Below, one piece after another: positions 23,456-34,680 of a stretch of DNA of 64,000 bases; position 1 is the first letter of the stretch, and the number at the start of each line of letters is the position of its first letter. The translations under genes and the position numbers were made by a program. The stretch covers positions 203,263,455-203,327,454 of the forward strand of contig CM030366.1 in NCBI GenBank assembly GCA_017893485.1, written 5' to 3'. The stretch is from Hemerocallis citrina (Eukaryota; Streptophyta; Magnoliopsida; Asparagales; Asphodelaceae). The notes under the pieces are model-generated. The model did no database searches, was not told the origin of the DNA, and saw only the letters and a list, made by a program, of their open reading frames with translations.

Positions 23456-24690
23456 AATATCTAGTACTTTTATAAACGTATATTTTTCAGACTTTATAAA
23501 ACTATTTTCCATATAATTAATATCTTCATTTAAGGAGAGCAATATAACTAATAGGGCTGATATTTAAATAACATTGTAACATTGTGATCTATGTACTATC
23601 GCAGAATATTGGTGTACCTTGATCTGTATTAGTATATTCTATGAAGTATATGTTGGAGTAGTAGTTGATTTTGTGTTTCCAAATATTTCTTGGTTGTCAA
23701 GCAATAGGGATTGTAATTTGTTTTAGTTTGTTTCGTTAATTTATCGTTAATGAAGCGGTGACGTAGTTACCTTTATTCTCAAAAAAAAAAAAATATATTG
23801 TAATCAATTTCAGAAAAAAAAAAAACAATATCTTCATGTTAAATTCATTGGATCTAACAATATTATGTTCTATTTTTGTGAATATTTATATATAGAAGTA
23901 GATCAATGGCTTGTTTGTTTTTGTTAATTTTTATTTTTATTTATTTAATTTCTTTTATGCAATAAAAATCACTGTTTGCATACTACATATACAAGTAAAG
24001 AAAATAAACTAAATAAAATAAATATGTCAACAATAATTAAGGTAGATGGCATACCAAAAATAAAAAAAGAGCAATTATAAAAAAGGGCACCCCCATGCGG
24101 CCATGCCTCTTCTCCATACTTTGTGGCTACTTTATATTTTAGAGTTAATTGTTAGTCATTACTTTGAGGTGAGGTTCGATTTTCAGGTTTCTCTCACTCT
24201 TTCTCAAATCTTTTTGTTTAATTTGGAGTAATTGTTAGTTTTGCTTATTCCCCTTAATTAATCATCACTATTTTTTGCTTGGATGTCATATAAAAACATG
24301 TTCGAAGAATTAGTTTTACAAATCTGGTTTGTAAGTTTTTGGTTAAGGCTTTTCCCCCCCAAAAACTATGGACTAATTAATCTATGCCAAGATCCAGATT
24401 TGTCATCCATTGTAGTATCTGTTGCCTTTTAAGTGATTCACTAAGTCACCTCTTTATGTGCTATTAACTTTTATTACGTTATATTTTTTATCTGCATGCA
24501 TGTAGGCTATCTAGTATATGTATTAATGTAAAGTCGAATTTGTTTTGTTAACTGCTAATTCATTCATTCATATGTACGATTATCATTGGTAAGTTACAAT
24601 CCAAATTATAGGCAACTATATATGGAAACTAATAGATAAACTAACTGGATGTGTATACTGTTTTTTGTAGGGCTGTTGTATCGTAGAGTG

Positions 24691-24930
24691 ATGGGTTCTT
24701 CAGCAAATTGGACATGGCAAGAAAATATGACTTTCGAGTGTGTCTGCGCATCTAAATACGGCAAACTACCCAGCGGCACCGTATGGGCTCTCATTTCTCA
24801 GAAGCTTGGCACGAAGAGCCCACAAGAGGTCGAACAGCATTACAGGGAGTGGCAACAGGAGCTGGCGGCCAAAGCGACCGATCATGATCTTCTAATGCCA
24901 ATAAAGGGGAAAGATTTTAAAAACCATTAA
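24691..24930 (+). CDS. RADIALIS-like single-SANT/MYB protein, copy 1 (79 aa)
   Basis: The protein is one SANT/MYB-related domain, as in the small RADIALIS-like factors that act by protein or DNA contacts in the nucleus. The domain spans about residues 5-58: NWTWQEN opens helix 1, VWALISQKLG is helix 2, and KSPQEVEQHY is the third helix with the family's EV-x2-HY signature. A short basic tail (KGKDFKNH) follows. I chose ATG 24691 because the domain begins five residues later and all three copies share this ATG; the upstream ATG at 24649 precedes a likely splice acceptor (TTTTTTGTAG, ends ~24670), suggesting a 5'UTR intron. This copy differs from copies 2 and 3 by ENM for ENT, HYRE for HYWE and an extra Ala. 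DNA targets are unknown. Confidence 0.75.
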   Translation: MGSSANWTWQENMTFECVCASKYGKLPSGTVWALISQKLGTKSPQEVEQHYREWQQELAAKATDHDLLMPIKGKDFKNH

Positions 24931-25801
24931 TTGTTAGTAATTGTATCAGATAGAGTTTTTTAGAGTTTTATAGTACGTAGAGATCGAATGCAAAATTTTG
25001 ATGGATTTATTTATTTATTATTATTATTTTTAATATTTAAATTCATGAAGAACTTCACTTACATGTATTCATGTACTTCTTAAGAAAATACTAGCCAGTA
25101 TGGAAGGCAGTACATTTTTTTTCTCTCTCTTTTCTTTTTTAAAAAAAAATTGAAAAACTTAATTATGTCGACAAATTAATCATTCATACTTGGGATGAAA
25201 ACAAGTTTTGTACTTGATAGTAGATACTATTAAGATCGATTTAGATCCAATAAAACTTGTTTAGATAAGAAATTTATAGTAGGAATGAACTGGTGCAATA
25301 ATACCATGCTCCTCTCTAGAACACTAACAAATCTTAACCACACAACTTAAATCAAAATCATACCAACCATCCACTTAATTGAAATAAAGCACTCAATCGA
25401 ATCAATTCTGAGCCACACTTAAAATTAAAATTTATATCAACCATCCACTTAATTTTAAAGATTAGAAAACCAAGGAATAGCCTCTCATGTGCATAAAATG
25501 TGTTTACAACTCCAATATTTTTTATAAAAAAAAATTAATTAATTTATTTATTATATGAAGTGGTGACGAGGTCAACTTTTTTTATCAAAAGAAAAAACAA
25601 AACCTCAGTTTTTTATTATTTTTTTGGAACAAGGTCATAGCTACGTTTTGCACACATGCACCCATTATAAATGACAAGGGATCTATGTATCATCTATACA
25701 AAACATACTTTGATCCTCTGGTCTCTTGCTAACTTGTCACTAGCTAGCGAATTTTTTTACTACCATAGACAACTAGGGCACAATTGCATTGGTTGCACTA
25801 A

Positions 25802-26063
25802 TCCCTTCACTAACTAGTTGTACAAATTCAAAACCAGCAGCAGGCATATGCAAAAGACTTGTTTACATTTTATAATGCACATTCTTAATATTTGGTAAGT
25901 AATATGTGTAGCATGTATGCAAACACATAATATCCCTTCACTAACTAGTTGTACAAATTCAAAACCAGCAGCAGGCATATGCAAAAGACTTGTTTACATT
26001 TTATAATGCACATTCTTAATATTTGGTAAGTAATATGTGTAGCATGTATGCAAACACATAATA
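25802..26063. repeat. 131-bp tandem duplication in copy 1
   Basis: Units at 25802-25932 and 25933-26063 are essentially identical. Copies 2 and 3 have a single unit, so the duplication is recent. Confidence 0.9.
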
Positions 26064-26127
26064 TAATGCAATAAAATATAAAGATATGATTTCAGGGCTT
26101 TCACAATATTAAACTGCTTGAAATATC

Positions 26128-28080
26128 CCGTACCCCTTTTAAATACGTTCTTAATTTCCGTCTCACGACCTTTTTAATCTATTACTTTCGCTGTCAACCT
26201 CCTTCAAGCTTGCGATCCCCTTTGTTCTATAGAAGAGGACCACAGCTCTCTTTCCCTTAATCCTCCTACTCCCCTCCCTTCTCTTCAGTCGCCATTCCCC
26301 CTGACCCCCATCGACATCCAGGTAGTGCCGACCGAGGAGAAGCTTTCCTCTATTCAGTCGACCCCTTCTGCTTCATTTACCTCGGGCACTTCTCTGGCTA
26401 AGGGACAGGGACCTCAAGCTAAATTGGTTAGGAATGTGGTTTCCCTATCCTTTAGCGGGTCTAATAGCCTAGGTCCATCCCTTATTCTCAAATAAACGCC
26501 TCTCATTATTCGTTCGAGCGCACGTATCCGGGCGCAATCGAACTTTCACTTATCTTCCAATTCCAAGGCGTCCCTAGCAGCCCAAATCCGTAACCTAGAG
26601 ATTCCTCCCTCGACCTCACATACTTCTTCACTTTCTTCCTTTGGGTCGGTTTACTAAGTCCATTTCGACTCCATTTCCAATCCGGACATGCTCGCTTTGG
26701 CGGGGAGTATGGGCTTTGACGTTGACCCTAGCCATTTTGTGGAATTTGATTCCATTAGAAGACGGGAAATTTCCAGAGCTTGCGAGTCCAGTCGTGTTTA
26801 TGATTAGTATTTCCTGGAACATTCGGGGTCTCCGTTGCCCAGCTAAGCAACAAGCTCTCTTCCACCTTATATCATCTTCTCACTGTGATCTTATTTCCAT
26901 TCAGGAATCTAAAATTGACTCTACCTCTCCGGCTCTTCTTCGAGCCATTGGTGGTTCTGTTATCTCTAACTGGATTCCCCTTAACGCCATTGAAACTCGT
27001 GGCAGAATCCTTTTTGGCTTTAAGGAGTCCTGTTTCTCCTTAATATCAGTTCGTCGATTAACCTTCTTTCTCATTGTTTGCCTTTAATGGCACGAACACA
27101 ATTGTCCTCTCACTGTCGTATCAGTTTACGGTCCCTCGTCTTCTGATCAGCGCAATCTATTCTGGAATGAATTTTATGCATTCCAAAACTAAATTCATGG
27201 TCTTTGGCTGTTTTGTGGTGACTTTAACGTTACCAGATTTGCCCATGAAAGATCCGAGGGCGTTTCTCACAATTTGGACTCCTCCTGATTTAATGAGTGC
27301 ATTCGTTCGCTTAATCTTTCTGAGCTCCCTCTTAATGGCAGGTCGTTCACCTGGTCTAACATGCGTCATGCCCCGACGATGGCCAAACTTGATCAATTCC
27401 TAGTGTCATATCATTGGATTTGCTCTTTCCAGAACACTTTCTCCTTTGCGATGCCAAATCCTTCTTCAGATCATGTTCCCATTGCTCTTCATTCTAACTA
27501 CAACTTCTCCAAATCGTTCAAATTCCGTTTTGAAAAATTTAGGCTTGAAGACCAGGTTTTTGTTAATCTTATCAATGAGTGCTTCTCTTCTGTTATGGGG
27601 TCCCACGGGCTAGGTCGAATCCTGCTTAAGCTTCACACTATCAAATATGGATACAAGATTTGGCGCAAAGAAAGATTTGCTTTCACTAATGATCTCAAGC
27701 AAATCTTCCTTTCCACGATTGAATCCAATGATAAGCTTGAAGAGATTGGACCGATCTCGGATTCCCTCCGTAACGAAAGGAGTGCCTGCAAACGTGAATT
27801 CACGTCTATTCTGCATAACGATCACATTAAATGGGCTCAACGAGCCAAGGTTCGCTGGCTTGAAGAGGGTGATGGTAACACTGCCTTCTTTAACAACTTT
27901 GCTTCTCACCGTCAACGGTGCAACCGCATATCCTCCATTATTCATGACGGCATTGAGTACACTTCTAATTATGACCTTCATGCTACATTTCTTCGCTTTT
28001 ATAAGAATCTTATTGGAACATCTCAACCCCGTTCCATCCGTCTAGACTGGACCGAACTTTATGGTCAGGAATATCATGAC
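26128..28080 (+). pseudogene. L1-type LINE fragment: ORF1 tail and ORF2 endonuclease, no reverse transcriptase
   Basis: A proline/serine-rich ORF1 remnant ends at RVYD* (~26803), overlapping the ORF2 ATG at 26800. The endonuclease domain shows SWNIRGL, IQESKID (catalytic Glu) and SSDHVPIALH (catalytic Asp-His) in successive frames. Frameshifts and stops lie near 27087 and at the join into the frame that restarts at ~27361. The sequence then runs on as linker (KWAQRAKVRWLEEGDG) and stops before the reverse transcriptase. Losing the 3' part while keeping the 5' part is the reverse of normal LINE truncation. The same piece is at 46572-48555. In copy 2 the sequence departs at this junction. Confidence 0.85.
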
Positions 28081-28127
28081 CTTTATTATATTTTAAACAT
28101 TTAGTTCTGCTAATTATAAAACTATAT

Positions 28128-28337
28128 CCTTGTATGCATCTTTTGAAGTAACCCTAAAAGAAACTGAATAAATCCATAATATCATTTTTAAGTTTTTTTT
28201 TATATAATTAAATCTGGTCAAGATTGTTGGTTACCTTGTATGCATCTTTTGAAGTAACCCTAAAAGAAACTGAATAAATCCATAATATCATTTTTAAGTT
28301 TTTTTTTATATAATTAAATCTGGTCAAGATTGTTGGT

Positions 28338-28339
<2 letters not shown>
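28128..28339. repeat. 106-bp tandem duplication followed by (TA)n
   Basis: Two units starting CCTTGTATGCATCTTTTG at 28128 and 28234 are nearly identical. A TA run follows at 28343-28370. The phrase GGTCAAGATTGTTGGTTACC ends each unit and recurs in the frame at 28571. Confidence 0.85.
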
Positions 28340-28370
<31 letters not shown>

Positions 28371-28376
<6 letters not shown>

Positions 28377-28551
28377 TAATGAGAGAAGGCCTTAGTGTCG
28401 TTTGTAAATGTTTTGTCATTCTACCAACCCATGCAACGTATGTGCAAAACTATTATAAAGGAGGTCCTAGGTTCAAATCAAAACTACGTCTAAATTTTTA
28501 TTTTAAAAAACTATATTTATTAAAACGTGCATCGCACGTGTAAACTACTAG
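28371..28551 (+). mobile_element. Helitron-like element, 5' end degenerate
   Basis: ATAATGAGAGAAGGCCTTAG matches the 5' part of the Helitron at 22957. The 3' end has the hairpin ACGTGC-ATC-GCACGT and terminates ACTACTAG followed by T (28552). The canonical 5' TC is not evident in the TA-rich flank. The counterpart at 63652 lacks the insertion. Confidence 0.7.
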
Positions 28552-28570
28552 TATATATAATGAGTCAAGT

Positions 28571-28690
28571 ATGGTCAAGATTGTTGGTTACCTGCAAGAA
28601 GATTTGAAGGCAGAGGAGTTCATACCGAGGTTCTATGCGGAGGTGAGGCTTCACTGTCGATATATAATGAGATGCATTACAGAGGCATGA
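28571..28690 (+). CDS. Unrecognised 39-aa frame, repeated at 63663
   Basis: The frame reads MVKIVGYLQEDLKAEEFIPR then about 19 more residues, ending RCITEA before TGA. The copy at 63663-63782 keeps it open with two substitutions (V to L, I to F). It looks like part of a coding exon, since charge and hydrophobic spacing suit an amphipathic helix, and TTACCTGCAAG inside could be a splice acceptor. I recognise no family. It may be the last exon of a gene whose other exons were lost in the duplication, or chance. Confidence 0.35.
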   Translation: MVKIVGYLQEDLKAEEFIPRFYAEVRLHCRYIMRCITEA

Positions 28691-28897
28691 GCTGAAGCCC
28701 GAAGTGCAATTTTTTAAAGCTACTAAATTGGTGAATAATTTTTTTTAATGGTTTAGTACTTTTAATTTTACACAGTACATAGAAATTCATATCTTAATTG
28801 AGTTCAAACCCGATAAGGAAAAAACTCCATCACATTTTTTGACAGGAAAAGGTTAGAAATTGAGGGATGCATCTATAAACATAAATGACAATTGATC

Positions 28898-29636
28898 TGT
28901 TAGGATTGTATCTTGTATACTCGTTGTTCAGATTAAAAGAAGATAATATGAAGCACGGAGGTCGAAGCGAGTAGAAGGAGAACAGCAGCGGCAGGTGCAG
29001 GATAGTTGCTGTCGACCGGTCATGGTGACAGTCGACCGCACCCCCCGACCGCACCCCCGACCGCTCGTTGTACTGGAAAGCCAGAGAGTGGTACGGTCGA
29101 CCGATCTTGTTGGACGGTCGACCGCCTGCGGCGCTGATTCATTTTTAGGCTTCGATTTGCTAGGTCGGTTCAGCCTAAACTTCAACTCCAAGTTAGATCG
29201 TGCGGCTCCTATTCAGTTACTTCTTTTCCAGGTTTTATCGGACGACTGAGGATCAAGATTAGACCTAGGTTTCTCTCTATTCTTCTATATATATTGTCAA
29301 CTCCTCCAATATGAGAGGTAGTACTTCATAGATTCTTTTCTCCATTGCAAAGAGAGGCTCGAGAGAGAGATAGTTCTTGGTGGGTGAGTTTAATTCATTG
29401 TGTCAAGTGAATCAGTAACTCCTTGTAATCTCTTCTTGTTGAATATCAGATCTCCCTATATTTCCCCTCGGATTAAGCAAAAACTAACCGAAATAAGTCA
29501 TCGTTGTTGTGTTTGTGTTAGTTTGGTGGATCTACTTGCTTGCTTAATTTATTCGCCCCGTCTACTTCGACTTCCGCATTGCTCTAATTAGTTCTGCTGC
29601 GACCAGAGGACGTTTGTTGACGCCCCAATCCCAACA
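28898..29636 (+). mobile_element. 739-bp solo LTR, copia-like (TSD TGATC)
   Basis: It begins TGTTAGGATTG and ends CAATCCCAACA, an 11-bp near-perfect terminal inversion, with TGATC at 28893-28897 and 29637-29641. It contains TATATATATTG at ~29284 and five GTCGAC/CGACCG repeats at 29010-29130. No coding region is present; the small frames here are LTR sequence. The first 11 bp of the same LTR, after the same TGATC, are at 63990-64000, so the insertion preceded the duplication of this segment. Confidence 0.9.
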
Positions 29637-30488
29637 TGATCAACATGTACACTGAAAACAAAAATTTTGATAATCTGTTTGTCTTATTGCTGGTTGTGTA
29701 TGTGTGTGCATAACTTGATTTTTTTAAAAAAAGTTTTTTTTTTTCGGATTTGGAAACATAATGTATATATTTTTGCCTTATACAACAAAGCAATAGAGTC
29801 ATTACAGGAGCCAGTCAGATGAATGAAGAAGGAGCCGACGAACGTGATTCCATCAACGACGACTCCGTTAGACATTCACAGTAGACAGGATTGTCTCTTC
29901 TTGTAAGTGTTAAAATCTTATTAGCTTCAATTCTTTTAAACACATTGCACGTCACTTTTGGACAACTTTTACATTATTATTTAGAAAAGTGTGTGTGTGT
30001 GAGAGTGTGTGAGTGTGTATATGTGTTTTCCTGCTGTTAGAACGAGAGAGTGTGTGTGTGAGTGTCTGTGAGATATATGATGACTGCTTCAATTTATGTA
30101 AAGCTGCGGTTCATTTACTTGGTATAAATTTCTTGTACATCCCTGTTTTACACAGTTTAACAACCTTGTTAACTTGATTAATGCCCAAATACCTGTACCA
30201 GAGCTTAAATATCCAATTCATTAGCTTTGAACGATTAAATATGCTTAAAAATTTGGTGCAAGGCTTCTATTTGCTTCCGAAACCATGTACGTCCAATTCT
30301 GTTACATGACATTAATTATGTGCTCTTAGTTAATTATGTACAATGAGGAAACTGTGATACTAGTATACTTCTATATGATCAAGTGGTCTGTTATGTATTT
30401 ATAATTATCTAGAGCATTATATGATCATGTGCTGCTTCTGCATGTCTGACTGTTTATTTCTTTTGATTTCAGTATCTTTGAAATAATA
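29637..30488. other. AT-rich spacer with GT microsatellite
   Basis: No gene is supported. A GTGTGT/GAGTGT microsatellite lies at ~29991-30070. A short frame beginning MNEEGADERDSINDD (29819-29884) is acidic and open but too short to assign; TTGATTTCAG just before 30475 resembles a splice acceptor for the next entry. Confidence 0.5.
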
Positions 30489-30600
30489 GTGAATCATGGT
30501 ACCACCCCCTACCTAGTAGAACTCCTCAAATATGAGAATGATGGTCATAGAGAGCGAGCTACTGCTGCAGTCTTACATAACCCTGTCAGCTTGCCTCTCT
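30489..30600 (+). pseudogene. Armadillo-repeat-like exon fragment
   Basis: After the acceptor-like TTGATTTCAG, the reading TPYLVELLKYENDGHRERA then TAAVLHN resembles an ARM-repeat helix pair of plant ARM/U-box proteins (pattern LVELL, then ATAAVL-N). Only about one repeat is present, a TAA (30484-30486) interrupts it upstream, and the frame then drifts into sequence of no domain type. The family call is inference from one repeat. Confidence 0.35.
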
Positions 30601-30961
30601 GTGGATGCATCAAGACCGATGAAGGATTGTTCTTATGTTTGATCATTCCTATTTCTAATACATTGTATACGTTATGTTTTTCATGTTATGTTTTCCATAC
30701 TAGGCCTTTGTCGAAGACTGTCAGCTTATGTGTAATTACCTTCAAATGTGACTGCATAAATTTTTCAATGAATTATAAAGTTTAATTAAAATTTGGTTGG
30801 CCTTTTATTATTTTGAGCAAGTAAATTGTTTATGAAATATATATGTTGAACATTATTATAAATTGATATCAAAGTGGGATATATCTGATGGTTTATAGTA
30901 ACTTTTTTGGCTCATAAATATTTATATTTCCTGTTTTCGATTCAAAACAAAAAAAGAATCA

Positions 30962-31283
30962 ATCCCGACGTTTGGAAACGCCGGGAGATATATAACGTAA
31001 AAAAATTTAAATTCCGCAAACAATACCCCAGCATTTGGAAACGCCGGGGTATAATAAATTTTTAAAAAAATGAAAAATTCAAAAAGCGCCGGGGAAATCC
31101 ACTAAACCGCCGGGATATTTATCAATCAAGTGCGGCGCTTGGAAACGCCGGGGTTTCTCCAGATATACCCCGGCGGCGGAAAGGACGGCGTTTTTCCGTT
31201 CGTCTGGTTGGTTAACCCCGGAGTTTATAAACGCTAGGAAAAGTGAAAAAAAAACGCAGGGATTAGTGTTCATGTTTGTAGTG
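30962..31283 (+). mobile_element. CACTA transposon 3' terminal region
   Basis: Repeats of TTTGGAAACGCCGGG and its variants occur about five times in both orientations, and the segment ends TTTGTAGTG, the canonical CACTA 3' terminus. No CACTA 5' terminus or transposase is visible. The end abuts exactly the start of duplication copy 2 (31284), whose first bases ATA could be the 3-bp target copy. Confidence 0.75.
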
Positions 31284-34200
31284 ATAGAAGCTCAGTTTCC
31301 ATGCCATTCCAATGATGAGAAATAAGTCATCAACATAAAAGAGACAAAAATGTTGTATTTACTAGGGAAAGAGTCACTCTCTACCATCTGGAAAATTAAA
31401 AAGATTCTGCATACCAAAATAAGATGTGGAGGTTCCTTCGTAAGTTATGTAACAGTGTATCTGATATCTTTTATTGGATCCTTGATTTTTGACAATCTTG
31501 GATTTACCTGTAATTTTGTTCTCCATAAATTGAACCTCTCTACCTTTTAACTAGTATATCCCTGTTGCTGGCACTGATTTAATGATCTATCGATATTTAT
31601 GCTGAGATTTCTTAATGCCAGGCTGAAGTATTAGTGATCACTTACAGTAGTCATATCAATGATTAGAAAACTGATTATTGCAGTAATATATATAGATTAC
31701 AGTACTGGAGAAACTTCAAACCCACATTAAGAATGAACAAAAGATGTGCATTTCCAGTTTGCTAGGCTACCATGTTTTTAACGGTTGTTTCATTCTCAGC
31801 ACATTCAAGATTTCATCTTGTTGTATTATCATTTGTTCATAGCACTGACATTAGAATCCCTCTGAAAAAGTAAATGTTAAAAAATGATACAATTAGAGAA
31901 ATATAATTATGTATCTGAATCTATAAGCGCAAACACAATGATTAAGTTTTATGATTTGCAACTTTAGTTAGTAAACTACTACTTTTTTATTTAAGAGATT
32001 GTATGCATCTGATTCATTACAATTAACTGAAAAAGTAAACTACTTCTTTTACAATTTATCTAAGGATTTAAAAGAAAATATAACATTTTACTAGCCAGAT
32101 ATATCAAAAGAAATTGCATACTAGAAGAAAAAATTATATATAAAAAAACTTGAAAAAAAGAAAAAAAAGGCATTGCAATTTAAGGTTACTTTCATAATAA
32201 TATCTATTATTTTGATAAACGTATACTTTTCAGACTTTATGAAACTCCTTTCCATATAACTAATATGTTCATTTAAGGAAAGCAATATATCTAATAGGGC
32301 TGATATGCATAATAACGTTGTAACATTGTGATCTGTATCAGTATGTATGTAGTAGTAGTAGTTGATTTTTTGTTTCCAAATATTGCTTGGTTGCCAAGCA
32401 AGAGGGATTGTAATTTGCTCTACTTTATTTCGTTAATCGGTGACGTAGTCACCTTTATTCTATAATTAAAAAAAAATTGTAATCAATTTCTGAAAAATAC
32501 AATATCTTCATATTAAATTCCTGGGATCTTACAATATTATGTTCTATTTTTGTGAATATTTATATATAGAAGTAGATCAATGGCTTGTTTGTTTTTGTTA
32601 ATTTTAATTTTGATTCATTTCATTTCTTTTATGCAATAAAAATCACTGTTTGCATACTACATATACAAGTAAAGAAAATAAACTAAATAAAATATATATG
32701 TCAACAATAATTAAGGTATCTGTCATAGATGGCATACCAAAAATAAAAATGAGCAATTATAAAACAGGCACCCCCATGCCGCTTCTCCCTAGTTATTGGC
32801 TGCTTTTTTTCTTCTTTGGAGTTAATTGTTAGTCATTACTTTGAGGTGAGGTTCGATTTTCAGGTTTCTCACTCTTTCCCAAATTCTTTTTGTTTTGGAG
32901 TAATTGTTTGTTTTGCTTATTCCCCTTAATTAATCATCACTATTTTTTTCTTGAATGTCATATAAAAACATGGAAGAATTAGTTTTACAAATCTTGTTTG
33001 TAAGTTTTTGGTTAAGGCTTTTTTCCTCGTAAAAACTATGCACTAAGTGATTCAGTAAGCAACCTCTTTATGTGCAATTAACTTTCATTACGTTATATTT
33101 TTTATTAATAAAACACAGTTGCGTCTGTCATATTTGAGTTTTTCATAAAAAAAAACTTCCTCAAACCGTATGATATATCAATGCTCGTACCCTCTATATA
33201 TCTGCATGCATGTAGGCTATCTAGTATATGTATTAATGTAAAGTCAAATTTGTTTTGTTAACTACTAATTCATTCATTCATATGTAAGTTACAATACAAA
33301 TTATAGGCAACTATATATGGAAACTAATAGATAAACTAATTGGATGTGTATACTGTTTTTCGTAGGGTTGTCGTATCGTTGAGTTATGGGTTCTTCAGCA
33401 AATTGGACATGGCAAGAAAATACGACTTTCGAGTGTATCTGCGCATCTAAATACGGCAAACTACCCAGCGGCACCGTATGGGCTCTCATTTCTCAGAAGC
33501 TTGGCACGAAGAGCCCACAAGAGGTCGAACAGCATTACTGGGAGTGGCAACAGGAGGTGGCCAAAGTGACCAATCATGATCTTCTAATGTCAAGAAAGGG
33601 GAAAGATTTTAAAAACCATTAACTGTTAGTAATTGTATCAGATAGAGCTTTTAAGAGTTTTATAGTACGTAGAGATCGAATGCAAAATTTTGATTTTTTT
33701 TTTTCTTTTCCTTAGTTCATGAAGAACTTCAGTTACATGTATTCATGTACTTCTTAAAAAAATACTAGTATGGAAGGTAGTACAATTTTTTTCTCTCTCT
33801 TTCTCTCTCTTTTTAAATTTTTTTTTCGAAAAACTTAATTATGTCGACAAATTAATCATTCATACTTGGGCTGAAAACAAGTTTTGCAGTACTTGATAGT
33901 AGATACTATTAAGATCGATTTAGATCCAATCAAACTTATTTAGATAAGAAATTGATAGTAGGAATAAACTGGTGCAATAATACCATGCTCCTCTCTAGAT
34001 CACTAGCAAATCTTAACCACACAACTTAAATCAAAATCATACCAACCATCCACTTAATTGAAATTCAATCGAATCGAATCTGAGCCACACTTAGAAATAA
34101 AATTTATATCAACCATCCACTTAATTTTAAAGATTAGAAAACCAAGGAATAGCCTCTCATGCATGCGCATAAAATGTGTTTACAACTCCAGGTTTTTTAT

Positions 34201-34680
34201 AAAAAAAATTATTTTTTTTATTTTTTTTAAAAATGAAGCAGTGACGAGGTCACCTTTTTTTTTATCAAAAAAAAAAAAAAAAAAAAAAAGAAAGAGAAGA
34301 ACTCCGTTTTTAATATTTTTTTGGAACAAGGTCATAGCTACGTTTGCACACATACATGCACCCATTATAAATGACAAGGGATCTATCATCTATACAAAAC
34401 ATATTTTCAGCCTTACTTGTCACTAGCTAGCGAAAAATCTTGCTACCATAGACAACTAGGGCACTTGCATTGGTTGCACTAATCTCTTCACTAACTAGTT
34501 GTTCATGTTCAAAACCAGCAGGCATACGCAGAAGACTTGTTTACTTTTTATAATGCACATGCTTAATATTCGGTAAGTAATCTGTGTAGCATGTATGCAA
34601 ACAAATATATAATACAATGCAATAAAATATAAAGATATGATTTAAGGGCTTTCACAATATTAAACTGCTTGAAATATCTC
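31284..34680 (+). repeat. Segmental duplication, copy 2
   Basis: It is collinear with copy 1 from 22105 to 26127 and copy 3 from 42919 to 46571. It lacks the Helitron, the LINE tail, the 131-bp duplication and the LINE fragment. Homology ends at GAAATATCTC (~34680), where copies 1 and 3 enter the LINE. Outside the SANT gene it holds AT-rich sequence and homopolymers (an A run at ~34267-34289) with no other gene. Confidence 0.85.
33386..33622 (+). CDS. RADIALIS-like single-SANT/MYB protein, copy 2 (78 aa)
   Basis: The domain layout matches copies 1 and 3 (NWTWQENTTFE, VWALISQKLG, EVEQHYWEWQQEV). Private changes are ECICAS for ECVCAS and QQEVAK for QQELAK. Start and stop are intact, the same ATG is used, and a TTTTCGTAG acceptor-like site lies ~20 bp upstream. 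The coding frame is preserved although the flanks have accumulated many indels, hinting at constraint or recent duplication. I cannot tell which of the three copies is expressed. Confidence 0.75.
   Translation: MGSSANWTWQENTTFECICASKYGKLPSGTVWALISQKLGTKSPQEVEQHYWEWQQEVAKVTNHDLLMSRKGKDFKNH

Larger units (their letters stand above)
21600..28897 (+). repeat. Segmental duplication, copy 1
   Basis: This block matches 31284-34680 and 42423-48722 plus 63650-64000 over long stretches at high identity. The order is PPR tail, AT-rich flank, SANT gene (24691-24930), 3' flank, LINE fragment and a short terminal frame (28571-28690). Copy-1-only insertions are the Helitron (22957-23096), the LINE tail (23288-23455) and the 131-bp tandem duplication (25802-26063). 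Apart from the listed features, the AT-rich flanks at 21779-24690 and 24931-26127 show no gene. Confidence 0.85.

Noticed and set aside
29684..29875. Minus-strand PPR-like phrase (DGITFVGS)
   Set aside because: Single short match, overlapping an equally open plus-strand frame, with no second repeat.
34180..34426. Lysine-rich and phenylalanine-rich frames around 34270
   Set aside because: They are translations of a homopolymer A run within duplication copy 2.
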